DNA of 64,000 bases from Owenia fusiformis. Taxonomy: Eukaryota > Annelida > Polychaeta > Sabellida > Oweniidae. Positions 49,101 through 61,100 of this stretch are shown one piece after another. The position numbers were made by a program, and so were the translations under genes. The notes beneath the pieces are model-generated. The model saw nothing but the letters and a program-made list of their open reading frames with translations. It was not told where the DNA came from and did not search any database. The stretch lies in assembly GCA_903813345.2 (NCBI GenBank), contig CAIIXF020000003.1:3190109-3254108 (forward strand), written 5' to 3'. Within the stretch, counting starts at the first letter, position 1. Every line of letters starts with the position of its first letter.

Positions 49101-52100
49101 AACACCCTGTAGTTATCTGCTGCCTGGAAGGTGGTTTTGCAAATGTTATCAAAATGCATTTATATGACCATAATAATGTATCGCCCAATGGTAAACACTT
49201 TGTTTGGATTTAATCACATATTTAAAAACATATAATTGTGTTTTTACACCTACCAATAAAACGCTTTTGTCTATAGCGAGTGACGATTAATCTATGCTTC
49301 ATCTAGATAATTAAATATGACCTTAAAATTAAATAAACCGTTGAGATAATATGAAAATGTAAATTGCATCATGTAGCCCTATACCAAACCTTGTAAAATA
49401 TGTATTCAAAATAATCTGGATGGTAAAATTGAGATATAGGCTCATTGCAGAGTACCCTTCGGTTATATGAGTTAACATTAAACACGTTTCAAAATGAGAT
49501 AGCAATCTTGACAGTGATGATTCTAACACTCTAATTCGTACAAAACTGCCTGAAGTTAGTTCTACTATTAGCATTAAAGATGTTCACTCAGACTAAAAAG
49601 TGTCCAAGTTACATAAATGACAGCACTCCATATGCTGACTATGTACAAAATTTTCAATCGCATTGGACAATTGCAGCTATATGTTCTGAGTAAATGCGAG
49701 TAAATGATGAACTTAATCAATCATATTAAGAAAATATTTTTGTAGCATTATAAAGAGACATAATTCAAACCTGATTATTAAAGTTTGTTAATTATAACAA
49801 ATGTATTATTGCGCCTATTTTGATGTATGTTTTACAGTAATTTATTTGAAATTAAAATTATAAATTGACTTTAAACAGTGTCAAAATGTAGTACTCTAAA
49901 TGGGTGAAATACTAGTCCATGAGCTGATTTTTCTGAGAGCTCTTATTAAGGAATTTGTTGTCCTTGGTGTCTACCACAAATAACACCTACTGCATAGTGT
50001 TCCTACATACATATGCTCAACACAAGGTTTTGTTATATTTTCCAGAAACAGTCGCTTTCACGTAAAAAAAATGAGGATTTGAGCAAGGATGTTTTGATTT
50101 ACGATAAGATAAGGAGTTGGTTGTCTTGGTAGCTGGAACAGAAAACAACTCCTGCATGTGAACTTAAAATAAATCACCTTAACTTTTTGACTACCCAGAA
50201 TGATGAGACTTCTAAAAACCTAAGAAATGACCTTGAACTTGGGTGACAAGATAATCTGTAGTAAATTTTTCACTAAAATTTCAATGAAATAAAAAGTTTA
50301 TCTTGATTTAAATCTATTTTGGAGGATTTTGTTTTAATTTTTTGAATACTTTTTTAATATCAACCAAAAATTTCTTTGTATAACTATATGCTATTTTGTT
50401 CCAACAAGGTTCGGAAAGACATTTTATTTCATTCTCAAGAATTGGTAGAAAGGCGCAAAAACAATTGCACTAAAAAAACAATAATGTTAACAAATATAGT
50501 TATATAAAATATTTTAAAATAATTTTCGCATTAAATTGTTGTCAATCAGTCAACATTGCATAAAATTCTGTGTTTCTTTACAGAATTTTTTCAATGATTG
50601 GTTTAAGAGAAAAACATTGTTGAATTCAGTTATCCATATCAATACCATTCCTTAAGCATCACTTTCCGACATATTGTAATTGAGGAAAATAATTGAGAAA
50701 ATTTGGAGGTATTGGTAATAAAGTCAATTTGCCCTTCCGAAATAAATTTCGAAAGTAGTTAATTATCTGCTGCCTGGAAAGTGGTTTTGCAAATCTTATC
50801 AAAATGCGTTTATATGACCATCATAATGTATTGCCCAATGGTAAACACTTTGTTCGGATTTAATCACATATTTAAAAACATATAATTGTGTTTTTACACC
50901 TACCAATAAAACGCTTTTGTCCATAGCGAGTGATGATTAATCTATGCTTCATCTAGATAATTAAATATGACCTTAAAATTAAATAAACTGTTGAGATAAT
51001 ATGAAAATGTAAATTGCATCGTGAAGCCCTATAGCAGACCTCCCAAAATATGTATTCAAAATAATCTGGATGGTAAAATTGAGATATAGGCTAAGAATGA
51101 GTATCCTTCGGTTACATGAGTTTACATTAAACAAGTTTCAAAATGAGAAAGCAATCTTGACAGAGATGATTCTTTCGAAACTGCCTCGAGTTTGTTCTAC
51201 TATTACAATTAAAGATGTTCACTCAGACTAAAAAGTGTCCAAGTTACATAAATAACAGCACGCAGTGTGCTGCGTAAGAATTAAGTTTAGTCAGTTGATT
51301 TAAACCAAATCAATGCAGCTATATGTTCTGAGTAACTGTGAGTAAATGATGAACTTCATCAATCATAATAAGAAAATATTTTTGTAGCATTATATAGAGA
51401 AATAATTCACACCTTATTATAAAAGTTTGTTAACTGTAACAAATGTATTATTGCACCTATTTTGATGTATGTTTTACAGTAATCTATTTCAAATTAAAAT
51501 TATGAGTTGACCTTAAACAGTGTCAAAGTGCAGTACTCTAAATGGGTGAAATAAATACTAGTCCATGAGCTGATTTTTTTTGTTTTTGTCCAGGTCATAG
51601 TGTTCATATGTATTTAAATATTATTAGCATGATTATTGACTATTTTTATTAATTTTGTGCAGTGATTCAACCGTTTTCTAAAATTCAATACATAGCTTAG
51701 AAATTACTACCATTTTTCAGCATGGTCTAATGGATAAGGCACTGAACTTCTGTACCAGCTTTTGGCAGTTTGAATCCCTGTCGTGCCCTAGATTTTTTTT
51801 CTTTCATATTAATCTCTTTGCTACAATATTTTATATAAATCTCTATTCATACAACAACTAGTTACATTTGTATATCTATTAATTTTGGGGTTTTAGATTA
51901 TAGATACATCGTTTGTGTGTTACTTTAAGATATATTGACGACTACTTATTGAAACACTTGTTGAAACACAAGTCAATGTAACTTTCTCTCAAAATGGATT
52001 TTATGAGACAGTATCTATTTATTTTCACCCCAGGCTACAAGGGATCATGTCAAAATACCACAGCTGAAGTAACTTTGTATGGTTAGGGGATGGAGTCATA

Positions 52101-55100
52101 AATTATGATTCATGAAATGATGAGTCAGTGAGGGTAAAATACTTATTTCTGATCTAATAATTTAAAATTTTTAACATTTGTTATAGTAGTAGCTAAGGGG
52201 TTAAATGATGAATAGCAATATTTATTAACAACTATTGACATTTTGACAGCACCCCTTAAGAAACGTACATTTAATTCAATATGAAGTTGACACAAATTAA
52301 TGATAACCTATCTTAAAGGCCTTGTGCAAACATTTATTGCTATGTATGAATATTTCCAGATTGTTATTTCATAGAAAAAAAAACAATTACGAATTTTTGG
52401 ACAAAAATATCTTCAAAACCAACTTTTGCACAACTAACATAAAATCAAATCTCTACAACATTAATTAAAACTATAATTTGAGTTAAAGTGGTTTAAACTT
52501 TACATGGTGCCTTTAAGAAAATAAAACAACAGAAAACTGAACTTGGAACACTTTAATTCACAAATCATTAAGAACTGCTACCGAAAATTATGTTTTAACA
52601 AAAATAATTTTTAATATGGGGAAAGATACTTTAAAAAGAGGAAATATGTATTTCTAGACATATAAATAGATGTTATAATCTGAAATATTGAATGTTTAAT
52701 ATTCTGAGAGGCAAGCAAATCAGCAGAAGGACCAATGCTTAGATTCAATAGTGAGGAGAGACAAGATTTAGAAAAATCCATAGTCAGGAGGACAAATACT
52801 CAAGAGGACAAAAAGTAAGGAGGACAAATAGTCTAGAGAACCAATAGTCAGGAGGACAAATAGTCTAGAGAACCAATAGTCAGGAGGACAATTAGTCTAG
52901 AGAACCAATAGTAATGAGGACAAATAGTCTAGAGAACCAATAGTAAGGAGGACAACACCAATAGTAAGGAGGACAAATAGTCTAGAGAACCAATAGTCAT
53001 GAGGACAAATACTGTTGTCTAGAAGACAAATAGTTTAAAGGACCAATAGTAAGGAGGACCAAAACTACCCCTAGCCCTCAATGATAGCTGAATAAAATAA
53101 AAATCAAATATAAAAGATGATGAATAGACAACAATGTAGGTTATATACAGGACTTATATTTTTTCTCATTATTCAAGGAATATTTCTATTACTGACAAAT
53201 ATTACTCATATGCCAGAAAATATGTACTTTGGTCAACTTGACCATCAAAAACTTATTAATTATCTGAATTTAAACTACAATTTCTCGAAAATCTCAACCA
53301 CAAAGGAAAATGATGAATCTGTCATAAATGTTGAGCAAGAAAAAATGGGTGTTTTTAATAAAGAAAGCACTGATAATCTTAGAATGACAGATGATAATGA
53401 AAGAATGACAGATGAGAATATAAGGATTACAGATAATAACCAACCAATTTCAGATGCAATGGCCAGGATCAATGAAGAAAGTACTTCAGGTTCGCAAAGT
53501 ATCAAACAAAATACAATAAGACATCTTTCAAAACCAAATTCAACCCAAAATAGCACCAAAGAAACAAAACAACATAAAAATAGCTCAAAGCGAGAAAATT
53601 CAACGAAAGAAAGCACAAAAAAACTTTTAACAATTTTCACAACATTTAGTGATGCCCCTGAGCGAGAGAGTGTGCAAAGCAATACCTTGTGTAACTATTT
53701 AAACTTCCCAGAAAATCAGGTCAATCTTGTAATTTTCTCTTCAAATATAACTCTAACGAGGTAAGTATAATGAATTGGAAAACATCTTTGACGTTCAACA
53801 ATCAGTTTTCAGTTAGCAAATGTACCAAATATGCATGAATTTATTTTGTATAAAATAATAAGCGAAAGCAAATCATCAGCCTTTGGTGTCTTGGTAATAT
53901 TCAGTGCAATTACATGCAGTGATCTCTCCAGCATTAAAGCAAGTGGGCGCAGCACCCACCTGAGATTTTGAAAACCGCCTTGCACCCACTTGAAAATCCA
54001 TTTGCACCCACTTTAAAATGAGAAAAATCATGAATAATTGGTATATTTTGACCAATTTTGGTCTGAATTGTGAAAATGAGAATTTTGCACCCACCTTAGA
54101 AAAAATCTTGGGGAGATCACTGACATGTACAGTAAAACTTTTATTTACCAAATGGCACAGGGATTGACGTCTTCAGATTGAAAGGTGTTCTCATTTTAGA
54201 ATTCTATGGCAGATTAAACGTGCAAAATATCACTACCTGCCATTTGTTACAGATGCCGACTGCAACAAAAAAGTTTGAGACTATAACATCATTTCTGTTG
54301 GTGACATGAGAATGAGACCCAGTGATCTCCCCAAGATTTTAACCCAGGTGGGTGCAAAATTCTCATTTTCACAATTTAGACCTAAATTGGTCAAAAAATG
54401 CAAATTTTTCATGTTTTTTTCAGTGGGTGCTGCGTCACTTGCTTTAATGCTGGGGAGATCACTGAGATATTTTCAAGTTTATGGAGTGTCTTCAATACAC
54501 AGATTTGACTGAACCAGTACATGTATAAATTTCATTTCTAGGTTACAGCTCAAAGTGGAAACAAAATGTTTAACAAGGTTCCCATATGTTGAAATCGCAG
54601 ATAGATGGCATGTCATTCAGCTTAATAACGACAGTATGCTCTACGAGAGACCTATCCTCAAAGATATGTACCGTGAAATAATGCAGCGATATGATAGCAA
54701 GTTTTACATGTATACCAATGGTAATTTTATTCATTTTGAGTATTAATAGTAAAACCTGTAAAGTGAAACACCCATAGGCAATGGGGGTTGCTTATGCCAC
54801 CAACATGCCCCCTTGACTGAAAGCTGGCTATGCCCCTGACACCTATATGTGAGTCAAACACTGTCAAATCACTAAATTCCAAATGACCATGATTTTTGTA
54901 TAAACTTAAAACAATTTTCGGCACAACTTGAATATGTTTGGTGGATTTATTTTACCTGATCTCTTTCACTTTAATTCGATTGATTGATGGATTTGTTTCA
55001 ATATTGTATTTGATTTTTATTCATAGGTGACATTCTCTACCCCTGGAGACATCTCAGAGACAGCCTTGATGTGATCTTTCACTATACTCAGCTTAATGGC

Positions 55101-58100
55101 TTACGACGATACATAATCTTTGGTCTTAGAAAAGAAATAGGATTCTACAATTTCAATTTCAATCAATCCTTAAAGATGATTAATCTACATGATTTAGAGA
55201 CGGGATCCGATGAGGAAATCTTAAAATTAGTCGAAGGAGTAAATGTAACACGAAAACGTGCGATGGACTACTTCATCACCTCTAGAGTGAGCTTTCCCTG
55301 GGAATGGATCCCAAAGTTTATCATAGGAGTCGAAAAATATGACAACTGGCTCCTCGTTTACGCTAATAAAGTTAAAATCACGACATTTGATATATCAAAC
55401 ACAAATCCAGTTATACACCAAGCAGGTGCTCCCAAAGCCATTAACGATGCAGTGTATCACCAAGCAAATGCATATAATCATAAATTATTTGAAAATTCGC
55501 TGATTTATCCAACGAATCACATTTGCGTACACAATTGTTGTCGCATGAGGACTGAGATGGTTAATCACAAACAATACTAAGTTTGAAGAAAATAGATGTA
55601 CATATCCTAGAGTGATCAAGATACCTGTTATCTCAAAATTTTAATATAGTTATTAGGCCAGGAAAATCATCCTTCAAGATCGGTCCTTCACTGCTTTCAT
55701 AGCAGATCATAATGTAATACGAGGGGTGATCAATAAGTAATGGACGCTTTTTTACACAGATACCTTTTATTGACCAATCCCTTTGATTTTCCTACCAGTG
55801 ATACATCATTCAATTATCTAACAATTCTGAAGGTTTGAAGACAAAATATATGATACATGTTGATATATCCTCATTTCCATGAAGGAGGTACAGGTACCCC
55901 GGGACCGACATTTACGTCACATATTCCGTTTTTAGCCAGTTTGGTAAATTTGAGTTAGATTTGAACTTTTTATATGCAACAAGTGTTGTATTGTTTGAAT
56001 TTTTTTGCTGACTGGTAACACATAAACAGAAAGTATTGTAAAATCAGAGTGTTGTATGGAAAGGGTTTGCAGGTCAATTTGAGAAAGCATTGTGGAAAAA
56101 GGGGTGGTGAGTGAAGGGAAAACCCTACTCCATATGGACAATGCACCTGCCCACAGATCTCAAATTGTTCAGAAAACAATATCCCTGGACCTCAAAATTG
56201 AGCCCTTGGCCAATGCACTATATTGTCCACATCTGCTCACATGTGACTTGTTTATTTCTATACAACTTATTTCTATGGAGAAAGGACGCAGGTTTATTAA
56301 CAGTGATTAAATAAAACAACCCGTGCAACTGCATCTTGCTACCATGTCAGAGAATGGATTCAGCCTTGTCTCACAATCTTGAGTTAAGAGGATGAGGAAT
56401 TGTGTACATGTAGCACTTGATGGAACCTATTTAGAGGGCCCTGTGGAAGGAATGTGGCATGAATACCACAAAGTGATGATAAAATATTCAAAATCAACTA
56501 TGGCATAACAAAACGGGGTAATTCATGACCATAATGGTTTGTTTTATTCAGCCTGCATTCAACTGTATTGCATGTTAAACAAGCTAAAATAGCTTCAGAA
56601 TATGTGACGTAAATGTCGGTCCCAGGGTACCTGTACCTCCTTCACGGAAATGAGGATATATCAAAATGTATTACATATTTTGTCTTCAAATCTTCAGAGT
56701 TGATAGATAATTGAATGATGTATCACTGGTAAGAAAATCGAAGGGATTGGTCTATAAAAAGCATCTGTGTAAAAAAGCGTCCATTACTTATTGATCACCC
56801 CTCGTACAATGAATTACTCTTGGGCCAAGGATGAGGAAAATTATTATTGGTCGTTTTTAAATTCTTTATGTATTTAAAAATGTGTGACTAAGAATGAATG
56901 TTCATCTAAATTTCTGAACACCTCTCTAATCTGAACACCTTTCAATATGAACACCTTTTTGGTTCAATCATTTTCAGATGCAATAGGCTTGTTGAACACC
57001 TGTATGAACAAAATATGAACACCTGTAAATGTGAACACTTTTGGTCAATCCACAAGGTGTTCTGGGAGACACGTTTCACTGTATACAAGTATCTATAATT
57101 TTCAAACACATAGTATCATCCTCCTAAGCAGGTGTCCAGAATCCGTACCTCCTTCTTCCCCCTGCCATAACCAATTTGGAAGCGCCCGATAAAACTGAAT
57201 CACATGATCTAATTATGCGCCGATGATATATACATTATTGCTGTCGCAGTGTTGCGGCAGCGAATCAAATTGGGAGTTCTTAATCGGGGAAATACTACCT
57301 GCTTATCGCAGGGGATAAAAAGAAAAAGGTATTCTGGATTTTGAAGCCCTGTGATCGGAGGATGAAAAAATATAAAATCAATTAAATTTTACTTACTGTT
57401 TACTGCTTTCATTACGACGTGTATAATAATTCCGATTATGCAGACAACCAGCCCTAAACCATTTAGGAATTTGATCTGGTCATGGTTGAATTCAAAGGCA
57501 ATAAATAATGTGCAGATTTCCTGAAAAATATATATAAATATATCTTTTATTGTCCTGCTGGTGTCATTACAATGATATATATACAAGGCATAAACATGAA
57601 AAAAGTCACCACCCGCCATTTGTTATTATTAAGAATATTTTATTTTTCTATGTTTTCCTTACATTATTTTATATATAATGGTACAGTAATAACATGCCAT
57701 TCCAAACACCAAACACTTTCCACAAAAATGTTGGAGATTACAACAATATGTCACCTCTTCTTGTGATTAAGTCAGGATAAGATATTATGAATTATGGCAC
57801 ATTCGAACATGACTGTAATCACGCCTTCTATAAACTGAAACAAAGTCAATGTCTTATCCGGGGCATATTCGAGATCAATGCCCTGGCTCTCTACTAAGTG
57901 GTTCGTTCAGTGCAAAAGCTCAACCGGAAGTAAAAATGAAAAAAGTGGATATGAACATCGAAATTGACGATTTTGCAATAATCTGGTGAGTTTCCATGTT
58001 CGAATCGTAATATAGACATCAGAGCAGGGCTACTATTTTCGAATACACCCCTTAGGGCTAAGCACAAAAAGTTTCGAACAGTAAACATTTGTGCCAAGCC

Positions 58101-61100
58101 CTGTGGGGTGTATTCTAAAAATGTAGCCCTGCTCTTCGGTCTATATTTCTTAAATATTTGACCAAATATTTTATTCTGTCCCTTGTTAAAGGGTGACGAT
58201 AAGCTTCCCGTATAAAAACAACATGGCGTCTTCGGGCGAGTCAACTGGATCAGTCTATTTTGAAGAAATAGGGGGAGTTTTGTAAATTCCAGTTTATTGA
58301 AATTGTCTTGGAGATAAAGTAATCTGTTTATAATGATTCTGAAAACATTATTGAGTGAGTGATTGTTCAAAGAATGCATGTACAACAGCCAATATAAATG
58401 CTTGTATTAGAACTGCTCTGTCTCATTTGGAGGATATTTCATATGCCAAGCTATTAAGTTATGGGGAAATTTAAATGTCAATTTTTCCTTATTATACACA
58501 AATAGAAGATCCTGAAAATTCACCCATAAATATGAAATTGATTTGTCAAAATAAAAATCTCCATTTTATAATTGTGTGATGATCTTTAACATACTTATGC
58601 TAAGAGGTGTTGACACAATGACCTTGAGCCTGTGAACGCTTGAGTATTATTCCGGGATTGGGCATTTTATATTAAACTGTGAGCAACACCAGAAACAAAC
58701 GATATGCCTCACCCTTTGAAGACCAAAATCGTGTAGGAATGGCAAGAATAAAATCTGAGGTCATATAATTGCAATAAATCAAAGAATCCAGGTCATTGTT
58801 TTGATTCTAATGTGATAAACAAACCAAAAAACAACTTTTTTGACAGCCGAATAAATTTACTTACCTTGAAAATTCCTGATATAGAAAGAGTAAGACTAGA
58901 TGTACGTGAGACTAGTAGAAACTCGCTGAATTCGAGAAAGAATGCAAGTGAAGCTCCTAGAACGACTAGGCCTAAGTTTGTGAGGAGGACTTTTGTGTCA
59001 TGAAATCTGAAGAAGTTCTCTGTTGTTGCCAGGGGAACAGCTGTAAATAAACAAACCATGAATATAACATAGAATCAGTGCCATCTATATGAGTCCTTAT
59101 CTAATTATAACAAAAATGCAAAAAAAGGTTTTAAAAAAACTTCATTCACAGAAACATTTGTATTAGGCTATGAAAAATTTGAAATATGACATAGTAGAAT
59201 TTTTTCAAGATAACAAACATTTCTAAAACAACATTTTTGAACATTATTCTGTCTGTGGAGTTAATGTTATACCATGGAGGTCGTAGCTTACAAAAATCAA
59301 GAGAACTATCCAGCATAAAATATAGGTACAAGCAGTATGATGTAGATTTTCTATATCGATTTGGTAAAGCTACGCCCCCTGTAGCCCCCCCCCCCATAGA
59401 GAATGTAACTAATATGAGGCTTTAATACCTTCAAATGCCACAGCAAGTGGCAGTAGTCCTACAATCATCCATGGTTGTACATGGTACATCAGATCTAAAG
59501 GATGGGATAAACCTGAAAAATAAAAACACAATATATACAGGGTGTCTAGCTAAAACATGAACACAGAATATATACAGAGTGTCCACCTAAAAAATAAACA
59601 TAGAATATCATAGGGTGTCCATCTTACAATCAAGCATTGAATATATACAGGGTTTCTACCTAAGGAATAAACACAGGATATATAAAGGGTTTCTACCCCA
59701 GACATCAACACAGAATATATACAGGGTGTCTACCTAAAAAATAAACACAGGATATATACAGGGTTTCTACCTAAGGAATAAACACAGGATATATACAGGG
59801 TTTCTACCCCAGACATCAACACAGAATATATACAGGGTGTCTACCTAAAAAATAAACACAGGATATATACAGGGTTTCCGACTTACAAAAAAGTTGGAAT
59901 AGAATATATACAGGGTGTATACAGGGTATCCATCTTAGAAACAATCATGGTATATATACAGGGTATCCATCTTAGAAACAACCATGGTATATATACAGGG
60001 TATCCATCTTAGAAACAACCATGGTATATATACAGGGTATCCATCTTAGAAACAACCATGGTATATATACAGGGTATCCATCTTAGAAACAGTCAAATTA
60101 CCAATGTAATGACAAATAACTAAAATATGAAAATATTTAATGTTTTCAGTTTGGTTCATATCTATGCATATACAGTAGAACCTGCTAAGTGGAACACCTC
60201 CTAAGTGGAACGCTTTTTGGCAGAACGGAGGGTGTTCCACTTACACAGGTTCTACTGTATGAATAGAGTATATGAAGCTCTCTTTTAAGGAAGTGTACAT
60301 ACCTATCTCCTTTTTCTGCGTAACAATCTGAGCAAGATTCCAGCGAAGACCACTAAGAGCGGACGCTGTCAAACACAGTATGAACCCCTCAAGGTTAAAT
60401 TGTGTCGAATGGAATGTGAACATGAAGAGACCGCCAGCGATAAATAGCACCACAAATATTAAGCCAACCCTCTGGAAAAAATGAATAAGTATTCTCATTA
60501 GGGGAGGCATCAAAAGTTTGATGTCGGATAGAAAACTAAATAAATCTAGTTAGGGGGAGGGGGTTTAAACCCATTTTAGTTTGCTAATCGACAAATTTCA
60601 ACATTTCAAATTTTTGGCAATTTTGACTCAGAATGCCTTGGAATGGTTTAAAAATAAAGATTACCTGATGCTTTCTTCATCAAGATCATTCAAATGGATT
60701 CTATTCTATCAATAGTTGTTAAAAGCAGCAAATTACGATAGAAATTAACAAAAAAAACTAGATCGTGTTTAGCAATAATTTTTCAAATTCTCGAACCGGA
60801 AGTCAGCGATCAACTTTCATGGTATTTAGTTTTTTTTTGGGGGGGGTCAGAGTCAAAACTAGATTTATTTAGTTTCTAATCAAACATCGGACTTTTGATG
60901 CCTCCCCTTATACAGTTGAACATGTGCATGGTGAATGCACTTGACGCCACAAAAAGTGTGAAAATGATAGCATTACAATTAGGCCGAATCTCTAAAAAAT
61001 TGCAGTGAATACATATTATCATTATACAATTGAACACTAATCTATACAATGTGCTAATTGATTGACTACAGCGCTTATTTATCATTTGCACAAAGAGCCA

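Larger units (their letters stand above)
41780..51570. repeat. Macrosatellite, six units of 1.1-2.3 kb
   Basis: The landmark TTAATCACATATTTAAAAAC (or its variant) recurs at about 41906, 43644, 45992, 48130, 49209 and 50861. After each come GAGTGACGATTTATCTATGC, ACTAAAAAGTGTCCAAGTTA, GCCTATTTTGATGTATGTTT and CCATGAGCTGATTTTTCTGA in the same order, although some are missing in truncated units. Length differences come mainly from insertions (listed separately) and an extra 0.6-1 kb segment in two units (44.8-45.7 and 50.1-50.75 kb). No conserved coding frame. Confidence 0.88.
53761..54541 (+). other. Intron 1 of the nested gene
   Basis: 781 bp holding two copies of the CAGTGATCTC MITE family in opposite orientation (53917-54122 and 54320-54464), plus fragments of two other MITE families between them (about 54130-54310). 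Confidence 0.75.
37119..57396 (-). other. Last SLC35C2 intron, about 20.3 kb
   Basis: Bounded by the GTAAGT donor below exon 8 and the gctgtttcag acceptor of the tail exon. It holds a complete gene on the other strand, a macrosatellite and many MITEs. Confidence follows that of the tail exon. Confidence 0.7.

Noticed and set aside
44800-50750. LINE or SINE as the source of the macrosatellite
   Set aside because: No reverse-transcriptase or endonuclease motifs, no poly-A tail and no tRNA head at unit ends. The units are arranged head to tail.
53275-53682. 135-codon minus frame opposite exon 1 of the nested gene
   Set aside because: Shadow of the plus-strand coding exon. Its Leu/Ser-rich composition is expected from the antisense of Lys/Asn/Ser codons.
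60241-60513. Open frame beginning MMPPLMRIL upstream of SLC35C2 exon 5
   Set aside because: The first ten or so residues are intronic sequence read through the splice acceptor at 60472. Only 60303-60471 is exon.
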